DNA of 64,000 nucleotides from Hydractinia symbiolongicarpus (GCF_029227915.1 NC_079875.1:13327001-13391000); one strand, 5' to 3'. Positions 35,913 to 49,307 are shown, counted from the first letter of the stretch. Program-made: numbers and translations. The notes: generated from the letters alone by a model not told the origin.

Positions 35913-38699
35913 TTCTACTGCTTTTCTAATTGCACGTTTTTGTATTTTTGAACACTGGGTTTATATTATGCAATTTTGTACCGAGGTTTTTTTACTTCTG
36001 TCATATCTATCGACGTATGAAATTTAAAACAGTTTGTCTGTATAAAATGCTTTGCTCCCTATCTTCGTAGTTTTACAGCTGGTCTGTTGCTTCGAAGTTC
36101 TTTTGACGATCTTTTACATGAAACTTAACACTCCGGAATTAAGTAAGCTATAATAGCGAAACTGTTTCGACATTTCGACAAATATTACGATTTTTGCGAC
36201 ACATTGCGTGTAACGTAAATATTCAATATTTAAAGTCTTATTTACTTCTATTTATTTAAGTGTTTTTTTTTATTTACCTATATTTTTCTTATTTATGCAT
36301 ATTTTTGTTACTTTTTTGCAAATTTTTGTAATATTTTTTTAGTGTGAACACAATACAATAATAAACCACATTTTTAGTCATACTGAAATCGCAACTTTTT
36401 GTTCCCTTGTTTACTAATAGCGAAGTTTTAATTTTGAAAAGCAAAAAATAAGTTCAAAAGTTCTATCCATGCACACAATTACCATTTGAACTGTCAAACT
36501 TTAACAGTTCGTGGCACAGCAAGCACTTCCAGTGCGGAAGGCCTCGAGTGCAAGGGTCTACAAGAATGTGAGATGATCCCGTCTGTTTGGTGTTTCCTAG
36601 GAAAACATGATTGATGTCTAGTTTAGCGGTTGCTGTATTGCATGGCTTTCGCGGCTCAATTCAGAGCTTCAAATGAACTACGGCCCTCCTTGCAGAATAA
36701 TCATTGATAACAGTACCAATAAGAACTGAAGAAGAAGATATCCTTGGTGCACCATCGTTATATAACTAGTGATTTTTATATCGTATATCTATGTTGCAAA
36801 GATTTTTGCTGTTAAAACAGACAAGTAAAAATTGACTACATTGATTTAAGTCGAGCTAAGCTACTATGAAGGGAGAGGAGCTTCGTCAAGTGTTTTTGGT
36901 TTTTATTCATTGTAAACAAGTTATTAGAAAGATGCTTCTTTTTTGCGTAGGTTGTTTCACAATGCCTGTCTATGGCTGAACAAAAGGTGACGTAGTTTAA
37001 AAGTGTGTAGGAATTCTGGTTTGGAGAGGTACTACAAATAGGGCAAGCAAGAGAATTGTTAAAGGAAAGTTACAAAAAAATTATTTCCAATATTTTTGGG
37101 GGGTTTGTTACGCGTGGCAAAACATCTCATTATTACCCTTAGAATAGATGTGCGCAATTTTGAAAAAAATTAAACTGGAGTCATAATTTGGGCAAATATG
37201 TCCTCTTGTGCCAATAAATACTCGAATACATTGAAGAGAGGAAAGATCAAGTCATGGTTTAAAAACAACTCCATATGCATAGTTTGATCTTATTTTGGCC
37301 TTTCCAACTTTGTATCTTTTACCACTGGTTGCACGGCTTTATTTTGGAAATGGAACAAATATACACGGAAAAAAAGTCCTTGTTGCTAAGTCGTACGAAC
37401 GGTGACGTGCTTTACTTTATGGTTTACTCCGGCATTATCTCACGTGACCAAATATCCCAGTCACTAGAGAAAGAAAAAAATAGTGTATTTAATTCTTGGA
37501 TAAATTTAGCATGTTTTTGGGATGTTTTATTAAGTTTCGATAGCTATATGAGAACTTATGGTTAAATGAGCTTGTATTTAATTGTCATTGCTAATAAAAA
37601 ATCTTTCCGGCAAAACATTTTTGCAAAATTCCACTGTGGAATGCTGCGAGGATTTTCTAGAATACGGTTCCAATTGCAGTGACGAAAAATGTCTAAACTC
37701 CAGAACTAATTGAGCTGGACATCATTGATCCCTCTTTGAATTTGCACTAAACTGCTTTTTCCTTTGAAGTTATTGTCAAAAGGTATAGGCATAAACAAGA
37801 AACGCAAAATCACATTTTTGTTTTTTGCAGAAATTGAAATAAAAAGAAAAGTGCTTGCATTTATCTTTCATTTTTAGTGTTTCTTTCTTGAAATATAAAA
37901 AATAGAATATTAGTACAAATCACCTTTAAAATCTTAGTCCTAGCTTAAGTTTTCAATTTGCGGATCTTGCATCATCGTCAAGAGAGTATTTTTTGGGCGG
38001 GAGCAATCATGACTTATTTATAGACATTGCATAAATTATGCTAATTTATTTAATTGCGAAATATAATCACCTGCAGTTCATATTTAGAATGTTAAATAAA
38101 TATAAAAACATAATGGTCGATAAATCAATACGTGGTAAAACGTGTTTTGATTGGTTCAAATATTTTCACTTTTGTTATAGTATTCCATAAATGGTATTGT
38201 TTTGCCCAAATATAGATAGCATTTTTAACGCTTTTGTTAACTTTTTTCGTGGTTCAAAAGTTCGTCCCGTCTTTTTACAACTGGATGCGTCCTGTTTTCA
38301 GTTAAGTCGTGCCTAATTAATAATTAATGTCGCCGACACGATAACTGGTGCTAGTTACACGTCATAAATTTTAACCGACATGTCGGGGTTGTCGGAATTT
38401 TAAAATTTCTATTATTGCTAAATTCGCTGTTCGATTTACTGACGAATGACATACGTGAAGCTATTCTTTCATCTTTTTTAACATTTCACGATTTTTTATG
38501 TTCATTTCAAAAAACAATTGTTAAATAGGCATTAAGTCCAACATGTTGAATCACGGCATGTCGGAATTAGTTTTTTTCAATTTTATTGGAAAATGCGGAG
38601 TAAAGATCATTTTCTTAGTAATAAATAGTAATTTTCCTTCTTTTTAGTTTTTTTATTAATAAAAAGGTTTATATTTTAATTGAAAATGCTTTTTCTCAG
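35913..38699. other. intergenic, no gene assigned
   Basis: AT-rich sequence. The ORF at 37275-37565 (96 codons) lacks a recognisable domain. Positions 38300-38420 and 38560-38580 contain several GTCGG/CCGAC words similar to the subterminal motif of the element at 52642-53614, perhaps a remnant of a relative. A GC-richer patch at 36500-36730 has no assigned identity. Confidence 0.4.
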
Positions 38700-38867
38700 A
38701 AATATAATGTAGACAAGCTACCCGCCAAAATTTGTGTTGCCGACTTGACTGGTCAGATAAAAAGAGGGAAAATACGGACCGGAACACACATTGCCATCAA
38801 AAACACAGATATGGTTGTGTCGATAAAAGTTATAGAAGTTAAAATGTGCATGGAAGAATTTTTTTAA
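38700..38867 (+). CDS. orphan exon-like ORF, OB-fold-like sequence, function unknown
   Basis: After a good acceptor (TTTTTCTCAG) a frame of 55 codons runs to a TAA. It encodes a sequence starting KYNVDKLPAKICVADLTGQI and including IRTGTHIAIKNTDMVVSIKV. The composition is protein-like, unlike neighbouring chance ORFs, and a phrase like KICVADLTGQI occurs in OB-fold, RPA-like strands. I cannot find its upstream exons. It could be the last exon of an unannotated gene, an alternative 3' exon, or a domesticated or decayed transposon part. The downstream stop separates it from the GATAD2 gene. Confidence 0.35.
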   Translation, partial: KYNVDKLPAKICVADLTGQIKRGKIRTGTHIAIKNTDMVVSIKVIEVKMCMEEFF

Positions 38868-39235
38868 AAAAAGAGATATGGAAAATATTAACTGAAAAGA
38901 AAGAAGTAAAATACAGTTTTTATAGCACTTTGAGATAAGTCAAAGGTGAGTCAGTAAAATAAACATTTTAGTCATATTTACCTAAGTATCTGGTCCTGCA
39001 ATTATGATTTGGCCTCTCTCCTTTGTCGACTTCCGTTTTAATTCATTTACGAAAGAAGCATTTTGGAGAAGAAGCGTGTGTTACTTTTAAAATATTTCAA
39101 ATATTTGTAATCTTTGGAGTAATCGAATGTAACTTCTTGTACTTACCTTGGTATATGTTATATGTGTCAAAACAATGTTTTTATATTAGTTCATTTATAA
39201 ATGTGCAAGAAAGAAAGGTTTATGTTGACAACACC

Positions 39236-42200
39236 ATGTCGGCATCAGCTGAAGTTGCCACTGTTGAAAAACTGGAGAGAAATAATAGTTCATTGAAACC
39301 TGAAGTCAACACGATTGACACAAGCCCTATAGATTTAAAGAATGATAAATTATATAAAAAAGACTTAGAAAATGGGATTCACAACACGGCCGCAAGGTAT
39401 ACACTTTGTTTATAATATTTTCTCGAGTTTAGCTAGTTAGCGTGTTTACATTTAGAATGTTTTCCGAGTGTTACAAATCCTGACAGCACTCGGTATATTT
39501 TGTGGCTACTGCTTTACCTATATAGTCAGGTAGCTATGTTAGTATGAATTTTTAAGTTCTGTTGTATGTAAAGACAGTAAGTCGTTAGATCAGAAAAAAT
39601 TACATTGTTAATTCTACTTAAACTTAATGTTATTTTTATAATGATTAACTCAGGAGTGTGTGACTTTACAAAAGTTTTCTTCCTTTTAGTTTAACTAGCT
39701 AAGTTAAATTTTTGAACTAAATTTATATATATTTAAAAGTTTGACAATTTTTACTTCCAAAACAAAGGGTGGTTAGTTAGGGTGAATGCAACAAGAAGGA
39801 ATCAGTATATTTTAGTCACATGACCATCTATTGACACAAACAATAGAAGCTTAAATATTTTTATCCAATCACAAAGTTTCAAATTTCTTATTGTTTCTTA
39901 TTCCTTATGTTATGGTCCATTGAGTTTTGCAATAATGAGTTTATTTTTGCCTGTCATATTTTTTTTTTAAAAAAACTTATTTAAAAATATTTCAATTTGT
40001 AGAGAATGGTACATGATAATTTTTATTTAACCTCAATGTTGTATATTTTTAAAATAATTTGCACACATATTTCCTTTAAGACATAAATTTGTTTTGAAAT
40101 CCTAATATAAAAATTATTGGCTTTTAATACAAAAAAACACTTTTTAACATATTATCTTTCCTTGGGGTTTAGGTTAGAAAGACCCATTTAAAGAAAAGCT
40201 CAACAGTATAAAACAGTAAAAATAACTTACCTTTATTATATCATCAAAATTGTAAATTCCGGACAGGTTTAAAATTTTAAGAATACTGGATTAAGCCTGA
40301 TTGATATAGCACATGTGTGCAGAAGATTTATTATTACGCACTATCGCTTGTGCAAGCTAATCAAGAAAAATGTTATTTACTTTGATGTGTTTTTTTCAGT
40401 AGCACATTATGCTAAATTGTGTGTGCACTAGTCGTTCTTCCAACGTTGAATCATTCCATGAACTTCCTACAACAAATAGAAACAGAGACTATGCAAAAAT
40501 GATTTATTGACATTAAAAGAGCTGGGGTATTACCTAAAAATTCTTTGTTTTTATATTTTCTAACCATTTTTCGCCTAAATGTTTTAAAAGAGATTTCCAG
40601 CTATCTTACTTTAGCGTTTTTAAAACCCATTATTCTGCTAAAATCTTTTTATTTGTGTTTAGTTTGGTTGTGATCAACGTAATTTATTTTTATGTTTGGC
40701 TAAGATATGAAAAACTTGTTTTGTTTTCAATTATGTCTTTTTGTTTTACGAAAAATGTGTGAAATGGAGTTTATAACATGCACACTTTGAGACGATGGCA
40801 AAATTTTGCTGTAGTGCCTCTTTGGATCACACAAAAATATACATACTAACTTTTTCCAACTTCCTGATGTATTGCTGTTATAACTGTTATAAAAAACTAA
40901 CTTCATTAAAATTATACTGTTTAATAGTGGCTGCTGAAAATCATCACCTATAAAAATGTTCTGTTATTATATAAAAAAATACTTCTCAGTTATTTTATTT
41001 TTTTCCCAAAAGACAACCATACCAATCTTATGATCATCATACTTGATGATCATAAGATTGTTATTTCTAAATCCTAGTGATTCAAAATGTATTTCATGCG
41101 GGTATAAAAAAAACAGCTTATAATACAGATGTCATCATACAGAAGTCATTGTTTTTGAATTGGGTGTCCCTACTCTCCAGTGGAGGATTCGAAGTATTGT
41201 ATGTAGAGAAAGGATGTTTTGTGGGTAAAGGGATAACCTAAGAAAAAGGGCTTCATCAGACGCACAGCTCTTGTTTCTTTTACTGCTTTCTGCTTGGGTA
41301 GTGAAATTGATCCATGATGGAATCAAAACAATCTGACCTGACGTAAGCGGTCAGTCGGTAAATGTACAAGTTATCCCACCATTTATCAGTTGTTCAAGAT
41401 TTAATCCAGCATTTTCTATTGCTTCTAACATATCTATAAATGAGTAGTTGTGCAGGAAACGAGAAAGAATAATGTAAATCCACAGCAAAACAATAAAAAT
41501 ATTTACCTCAATCTTGCACGTCTGTACCTCGACAATGTTGTATTTCTCTCCATAATTGATATCTGAAATTGTTGAGCCTCTTCTGTTTTCATCTGTTGAG
41601 CCTCTTCTGTTTTCATCATCAAAATACTGAGTAGCTGTAACAATGTTGAAGAACTCACAAGAACAGCATTCAAGGCTGAAAAAAGCACGAGCTGTCTCTT
41701 GTTGTAGCGCTTCGCTTTCTCCAAAAAAATTTTATACTGGCATGAGTTTTAAGTCGTACGTGTAAACAGCCTCTTAGATGTGACGTAAATCCCCCTGATT
41801 GTAGAACTAAACAACAGTATTTTTCACATCCAAATTGTTCATACAAAATTTTGTTGATAACCCCACAACATTTTCAGTGTATGTAGCTGCAATACATAAA
41901 ATCCTTCATGCTGGCACAAATTAATAATCCCAACACAAAACTCCTCACTGATACTTCCATCTACATCATATTCGCTTTAAAATTCCTTTTTCTTTTGAGA
42001 GTTGTGTTTCAAAGGTAAATTTATATAAGGAGAAAAAGGCTGGCACATTTTCTTCATTTTCGCTTTAAAAGAGTTTGTGGAAGCAATAGAACTTCACTAA
42101 TATCATGCATTGTAAAATTCATTGAAAAAAGTATTGAGAATAAATGTAGATTAAGCAGAAAGCATAACACTGCATCAGATTTATAGACGCCTCTGTAATG

Positions 42201-45200
42201 AATTTGCTTTTATGAACATATCTGCATCACATTTGTTTCTATAACATAGTCCTCCAGACAGAGACATGGTCGCAAAAGTTTTAGGGTTTTTGTAGAACAT
42301 AAAATTGGATTTTATTTCAGAAATGAAATAATTATTATATAATATAAGCTGTCTTAATAAACCTATAAAAAATGGGGTTGCGTTTTTTGTAATAGTACTG
42401 ATTGCAATCCTACTAAATTTTTAAATATTACCATATAGGTTTCGTTGAAGTTAAAAGGCCTGACTTTAATGGGGAAATTAAGGAGGAAATTTTTCTTATT
42501 AAATTTACTTAAAACAGGGCTACGTAAATGAAGATTTTATTCACACAAAGCTTTGTGTGCTGCTCAAATTATAATACACCAGTTCCTCACAACAAATGAC
42601 CTTTACTATTTTTTACTTAATATTTTGATGCAAATTTAACTTTGATTTATTACAAAACTTTTATTATTTCCATAATAAGCAGAAAAGCAGGCCAAGATTG
42701 GGAAAATTCATCCCTGAGACCGCTAAATCGTTCACGCAAATTAATTTGCATGAGCGATTATGTGCGATCACAAAAGCTTGTGCAAATTCCTTGCATGTGT
42801 GGTGGAAAAGTTTAAAATATGTTATTTCTGGTTTAAAAGCCTATTTAATCTGTAAAATATAACTAAAAAAATCCAGCCACCACTGATCAAATGTATCAAC
42901 AAAAAGTACTAGCTCAAGAATAAATGGTGAAATTGTATCAGACAGGTTGCATTATGTCTTATGTCTAAAAAGTCTTTGGTAAAGTAGTCTCTTAACAGTC
43001 ACCTTTAACGATCATCGTACCACTTAAATACAACAAAAATCAGTTGTTACTTACATGATTACATTATTTATTGAAAAAAAATTCTTATATGCAGCACACT
43101 TTATTTAATTGTGGGACAATTTGCATGAATATACCACCAATTTTTCAGCATAAAAATAATAAGATAAAAATTACCATGGCTAGTCTGTATCAGCAATGTA
43201 TAAAAAAAATTTTTGTAATGTTTTTATTATTTTATTTTTCATTTTTATGTCAGGAATTGTGCAATAAAATGAATTGCAGTAATGGAGAAGATATTGTTAC
43301 TTGTGTTTCATTACTTTCTTTTATTTTTTTTTTCATATGTTGCTTGAAAGTAAAAAAAGTTGAAAAGAAAATTCAATTTTATTATTTCAGATGTTTTTAG
43401 CAGCAATTAATAATTAAGTCCTGTGCACTAGATAGTTAAAACCCAGAAATGATACCTGCAATACTTATCCATTACCAGAAACAGATCATGTTAATGTGCT
43501 CAATATGATTGCAAAGACTAGATTAACATCTAAGACAAAAGAAAAAAATGTTCTCCAGGATTTCATTAGAGAGAGAGTCTGTAACGTGAAAACCTATCTT
43601 AGATGGCTGCAACTAGTGATGGTTTGAGTTATATGCCACAATTGTAATTGATATAATAATTTTTTATCAGTGGTATGGATGTGTTAAGTAAAAATTTATT
43701 TCGTTTTTTAAAGAATTTAAAATTTGTTATAATTACACGTTATATATTTTGTGCACGCTTGTCACTGTGCGCGCAATTCAAAAAGTTCTGTGAAATCTTT
43801 ATGTTCATTTCATTTTAAGACTTCAAGTACACATCGAGAAAGACACTCATTAAATTTAGTGAGAAGACATTCTTAAAGATAGGGGAATATTTCATCAAGA
43901 TGGCAGGGCTCAAGACAGATTTCCAGCAGGTGAATTCAAGGAATTTGCCAAAAAGTGGAAACAGTCCCTACTTCTTCACAGCGAAAGATTTCACTGTAAA
44001 TTTTTAACCAATCAGAGTGTTTATTCTTTCTCAAAATGAAGTCAAGAAAGAAGTCAAGATAATACTCTTAAGTTTTACATTCATTAATTTAAAGTTTACC
44101 ACTTTTTAGTTTGTTTTTTCTTGTGGAAAGAAATTCCAGCTAAATTGCTGCTGAATTTGCCATTTACAAACAAAAAATCCTCTTTATTTATTTTATTATT
44201 TATTTATTTATTTATTGAGGAAATTGATGATGATGTCTTATAAGTCATATTATTATCATAGTATCCCTTCCTTTATAGTGTCCCTTCCTGTTTGGGAGGG
44301 AAGAACTAAAAGAAATCCCACAGAGTGATTTATCTGACAAATCTTTTTTTTTTTTGTAAATAAAAAAATCACATTCACCTTAAATTAAAAATCTGGAATT
44401 AAACTTTATTACAACAACAAAAGTGTTGTAAAGTTAAAGGAGAAGTAAACCCAAAAATTATTTTTTGATCCAGCTAAGTATGACTTAGTTCCCTGAGTGT
44501 TGTGTTTTTGTTGTAAACAGCTGTCGTTTCCCTTCAAAAAATTGTCATTTCTGCAGAATGCTTTTTGTACCGTTAATCTGGGACCAAACAACTACAATGA
44601 CATGAAAGTGTTCGAAAACAAGAATTTAAAGCTCGAAATAAGTATCATACCCAGTTTTAAATTTTCAAACATAGCTGGCATACATATTTTTATTGCAGTG
44701 ACAGTGACAAGATAACAAGGTAATGTTACAAAGCAATGCAACCAAACTGAATGAGACTGGAATAGTTCAAGGAAAATTTAAGCCAAGTCAATTCCAAAAA
44801 ATTTATTTTTTAGCATTTTGTGTACATGGGGAAACAAAAGTAGGGAAGATGATTCGGTTATATTAAAATGTTGATTAAACTCAAAGAAAAACATTGCATT
44901 TTCAGTGATTTTTGCTTCTACGCATTTTATAGTGAGATATTTATAGTGTTTCCACTTTACATAACACCTTCCTGAGAGTTTTAGGTTTGTGCTTTAGGCC
45001 TGTGCTTGTTTTGTTGTTAACATATATTCCTTATTTTAATAAAAGGTAAATTTTTAACCATTATTCTTTTATTGTCTTTAAGAATTTTGAATATTTTTGT
45101 GATTTAAAAATATGTAGAACTTATTTTTGAAATACTGGATATATACCGTGGAAATGCTTTTTTGTTAAAAAATTCAGTATTCTTAATACCAAGGAAAATG

Positions 45201-48200
45201 AATTTTTTTTTGTAATCACAGTAAATTAGTAGGAAGGTAATATATAAAGTGAAATTCTTTCAATATTAATTTAACAATGGGGGGTCAAAAATCACAATAC
45301 ATAAGGTCCTTGTAACCTCTACCTCAAGTAACTATTATGATCTCTTTGCATATATATGCTTTGCATTTACAATGAGTGAGGAATTGCATGATGGATCATA
45401 ATATGAGAGGTGCGCAAAGATGCACTTTTCCTGGACTTGAATTTTGATTATTTCGGAAGGTTTAAACTAAATATGGTTTCCAAGAAATTTGAGTATTTTC
45501 ACATTACATACTTTTTTTTGGGAAGAATTTTTTGTGGACCATATTTTTGCAGTTATATAATGTTCTTTGTTGCAAGCTGTGAAATTTATTTTTTTGATTT
45601 GAAGCTTGAGTTTTTTATGGAAAATACAATATTTTGCGAAGAAATGCTAAAACAAGAACGTATGGCATATCACAACTATGGAAATTAAATGTTTACTTAT
45701 CGTTTCACATTTTTTTATTTATAAAAAGAGTTCAAAATTACAAATACCAAATCCAAGGGAAGAAAAAAAGCAATTTTAATTTTTACCGAACAATTATGCC
45801 AAATATTTTAAGAACGATGATATTTTAGGACTTGTTGGACTAATCGTTTTAGTTTCTAAGATAGCAACATAAAATAGCAATTAAATAACTAATAAATCTC
45901 CATATGTTTTTGACTTTTTTTTCAAATTTAAAATTACATGTGACTTTAATGATGATGTTCAAGCATTGTTTTTTGATTATCCTAGCTAATATTGTTAATG
46001 TACCCAATTTTGTGAATGGAAACTATTTTTTCCGAAAAAAGTTCATTGCGGTAATATATGGTTGACAGGAACGTTTATTTAATCACGTGATAATCCTTAT
46101 TTTAAATAGAACGATTCGTTTTCTTTCAATGTCCTAATATGCGTGATATGCTGTTGATATTATGTGCTTTGTATTTTTAGAATTAATGGAGTTAACGTTG
46201 ATGACATGAGCCAAATAAAAAACTTGGAAAAAGATGTTTCCGAAGTGGACGAATTTATTAACGGTAATACAAATAAAGAAAAAGCACCTGAGGAGGTAAA
46301 AGATTCTGCGATGGAGAACAAATATGATAACCATGAAATACCTACAGAGGAGGAAACTCTTAAAGAGACGAAGACGCCCAAAGAGTTAGTATCACCTGAG
46401 GAAGAGAAAATACATCAGGAGGCGGAAACACCTAAGGAGGAGAAAACACATAAGGAGGAGCTCACAACTGAGGAAGAGGTCATGCCTAAGGAAACGAAAA
46501 CACCTGTAGAGGATGTCACACCTAAGGAAGTAGACATACATAACGAGGTGGAGCCACCTAAGGAGAACGAAACCTGTAAGCAGGTGAGCCCTGTGGAAAA
46601 ATCTAAGGAGAAGGAAAAACTTAAGGAGGAGGAGGCAAAAGAATTAGAAAACAAACTTTTAAACGAAGATTCCAGTGATGCAGGCACAGAAAGTGTGTTG
46701 GACGAGGATAATTTATTAAATAGTGATGACGACACTCTAATGATTGCTGAACAAGATGAAAAACCCCAGGAGGATAAAAAATGTACGTCTTTTGAGCCAG
46801 ATTTGAGTTGTCAGGACAAAGCAGTTGATTCTCCATGTACTAAAGGCAAAGCAGAACTAAAACATGAAAATGATGGTATTAAGATAGAGGGTATTGAGAG
46901 CAAAGAAGAGAGCGATAAAGCTATATGTGAACCTTCTGTTGAAAATGTAAGCAAAAGTGCTCGTCACGAACAGGAAAGTGAAGTTTCCAAACCAGAGAAT
47001 GGTTTAGATAAAACAGTTAAAACTGAGGAAAAAATGGATGTCGATGAGGACAAAGCAATTGCTGATGTAAACGATGAAAACGAGCTGCCAATGGAGATAA
47101 TTCCTTCACCAGAACCCGTCGAAGTGAGCAAGAAAAAGCGAATTTCCGAACAAAAATCGAAAATAGAACGATTGAAAGAAGATTTACGATGTGAAGAAAC
47201 CACATTAACTTTGTTGCGTAAACTTCTCGAGTCGCAGCGCGGTAAAAGTCTATACAAGTCATCGTCGAAACACGGCAACGTTGTTCCTAGTTTGCATCCT
47301 AAGCCACAACAAATCGCTCCTAAAAATCTGTCATCTTCCAAACCATCTTCGCTTCAATCTACTAAAGCTTCATCCAACGCAAGTCAACCTGTTCAAAAGT
47401 ATTATATTCAAGTTGGAAACCAATTAGTTCCCGCCCCTCCGCCAGGCACCCCTGGGAGTGGACCAGTTTATCAATATGCAAATGGCACTTCGAATTCGCA
47501 TTCAAGTTACCAAAGTCAGCCACTGTCTAAACCTCTTCCTCCGCCGAAACAAACTCCTGAACAAAAGCAAGATGCTGCCAAAGCTGCACTACGACGTCAA
47601 TTAGAACAAACATTGTTGCAGATTCCACCGCCACGACCTCCGCCAGCCGACTGGAAAGCCATTCCTAATGTAAACAGTATGGATTTTATGATGTTAGTTG
47701 GCTTAGATGAAGTCGTTGACACCATACTTGACATGGATTTTAAACCTACTTTAAAGACTGCTTTAGAGGAGTTAACTCCTTATAACCCGCGTATTTGTTC
47801 GCAGTGCACGGTGGATTTTTCGCCATGTTGGAAAACAAAGGAGGGCGACGTGAAAGGTTTTGTGTTGTGCGAACGTTGTGCATTGCAAAATGTTAAGAAA
47901 GAATTAAAAGCGGAACACACATCTCGATTGAAATCAGCTTTCTTGAAAGCTTTAAAACAAGAACAAGAAATCGAAGAAAAAATAAAAGCAGGGGAAGACG
48001 TCAATATAGGTAATTTAACCGGCAACGAAAAATCTGACCGCGGCGTACAATCTCCGCAGCAGAGCTCTTCCCATGCTTCGTCGCCACAGCCACCAACATC
48101 TGTTCAGCAAACAGGTAGCCATGCTCCAACCCCTACCGAACGCCACCACCAGTCATCTAGTCACCACCACCGCCATCAAGTTGTACAACACTACCCTCAC

Positions 48201-48455
48201 CCTCAATCGTTAGTTCAGCAGCTTCACCACCAACATATACAACAACAGCAGTTAGAAATGGAGCCAAGCTCGCGACACTCTTCGAGATGGCATCCGTACA
48301 TTCCGCCATCTTCACACCACCACAGAGATCATCATCCAGTACACCACCGACCGTATGCGTCCTCTTCGTCATCTGTTGGGGAGGGAAGCCCTCATCAAGA
48401 ATACTATGTTGTGCATCACCCACAACATGCTGGAGTGCGTTACCTAAATCGTTAA
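39236..48455 (+). CDS. GATAD2: p66/GATAD2, NuRD complex GATA zinc-finger subunit, two coding exons
   Basis: Exons 39236-39396 and 46181-48455 join in phase (AG/A, Arg54) to give 811 residues. p66 proteins bridge MBD2/3 and CHD4 in the NuRD chromatin-remodelling/deacetylase complex. Conserved region 1 is at about 371-412 (RISEQKSKIERLKEDLRCEE through LLRKLLESQ), the coiled coil that pairs with MBD2. Conserved region 2 is a GATA-type finger with Cys593, Cys596, Cys617 and Cys620, followed by the p66-specific EHTSRLKSAFLKALKQEQEI. Between exon 1 and CR1 lies a long acidic region with degenerate TPKE/EE repeats (about 100-200). The last 140 residues are His-, Gln-, Ser- and Pro-rich. The 6.8-kb intron is large. 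The frame is open upstream of Met54-exon start to 39023, but that extension is hydrophobic and unlike the family, so I start at MSASAE. Confidence 0.95.
41023..41060. repeat. perfect hairpin, 17-bp stem, 4-base loop
   Basis: CAATCTTATGATCATCA, loop TACT, then the exact inverse TGATGATCATAAGATTG. Located in the GATAD2 intron. The perfect stem suggests a recent origin or a small fold-back element. Confidence 0.95.
41503..41724 (-). pseudogene. possible Harbinger-type transposon ORF fragment
   Basis: A 73-codon minus-strand ORF beginning MEKAKRYNKRQLVLFSALNA, then VLVSSSTLLQLLS, and ending RYRRARLR. This order (basic start, hydrophobic Ser/Leu stretch, Arg cluster) resembles the N-terminus of some PIF/Harbinger transposases, recalled rather than aligned. 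A perfect 24-bp tandem duplication around 41577-41624 repeats MKTEEAQQ. No DDE domain follows in this frame. Confidence 0.3.
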
Positions 48456-48916
48456 CACTGGGCGCCAGTGATTTATGAGCTGATTTATAGTTGACTGGCA
48501 ACCGCTGTTTGCTCCAGAAGCTCGATGATGTAGCAATGGGTAGGAACAACCAGTACAAATACGATGCAATGTTTAATATTTAAACGCATTAATGTGGTCG
48601 ATGTTTTGGCTGAATAACATTTTGTACAATCAATCCCTAGGCGTAGACTATCGATAGAATTTATAAACAGATTTCCGAAACAAGGTTTTATGTCTCGTCA
48701 CTGCTTTTGAGGAGAAAGATTTATTGATGTGTTGCGTGTAACTTTAGCTGACCTTGAATGCGGTGTCCTCGTGAAATGTAAATGCATAATTTAAGACGTT
48801 TTAAATTTAAGTTTTATGTGTACACGCCCATGTCTCGAAATTCCTTGTTCCGTTTTGTCGTGAAACTCAGAAAAGGACTTTGTGTTGAGTTTTTGTCATC
48901 TTTAAGAATCATGTTG

Positions 48917-49307
48917 TAGTTGATTAATTTTCGCGAATTTTAGCCATATTCGCGAAAATATGTCTGCGCAAAAATTTTCAGTAAGATCGATTCGCGAAAT
49001 TGCTGAAAAAAATGATATGCTAAAATTTATCGTGATTTTATTATTATTTTTTTCCTTAGTAAATTTTCTCTTTTGTAGTTGTTAAAAATATTGGTCAGCC
49101 TCTGTGATACGAGCATTTTGAATCTTATCCCAACAGGTATAAAAAATTTAAAATTGTAAAAAAATTATAAAATTTACGAAAATAATTCTTCGTAAAAAAA
49201 TGTGTAAATAGCTCATTTGCGAGATATCTTCATAACCGATTCGCAAATATTTATTTTCGCAAAATTGCATTTAGCGAAAATAAGTATTCTCGAAAATTAA
49301 TCAACTA
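48917..49307. mobile_element. MITE with TTCGCGAAAA subterminal repeats
   Basis: TAGTTGATTAATTTTCG at 48917-48933 is the exact inverse of CGAAAATTAATCAACTA at 49291-49307. Inside both ends, TTCGCGAAAA-like words recur in both orientations (for example 48930-48962 and 49245-49285). About 390 bp, no coding capacity. It sits just downstream of the GATAD2 stop codon, so it may be part of its 3' UTR. Confidence 0.8.

Larger units (their letters stand above)
39397..46180. other. GATAD2 intron 1, mostly unassigned
   Basis: A long AT-rich intron with a 17-bp-stem hairpin (41023-41060), a possible Harbinger fragment (41503-41724) and a TTTA microsatellite at about 44185-44218. ORFs at 43071-43400, 44497-44715, 45410-45688 and 45634-45828 are AT-driven, Phe/Lys/Ile-rich, and have no recognisable domain. 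Confidence 0.5.

Noticed and set aside
39023-39235. N-terminal extension of GATAD2 from an upstream in-frame ATG
   Set aside because: The 71 extra codons are hydrophobic, unlike any p66 N-terminus, and look like AT-rich upstream sequence that happens to be open.
43071-43400. 109-codon Lys/Phe/Ile-rich ORF
   Set aside because: Composition is what AT-rich DNA gives by chance; it lies inside the GATAD2 intron.
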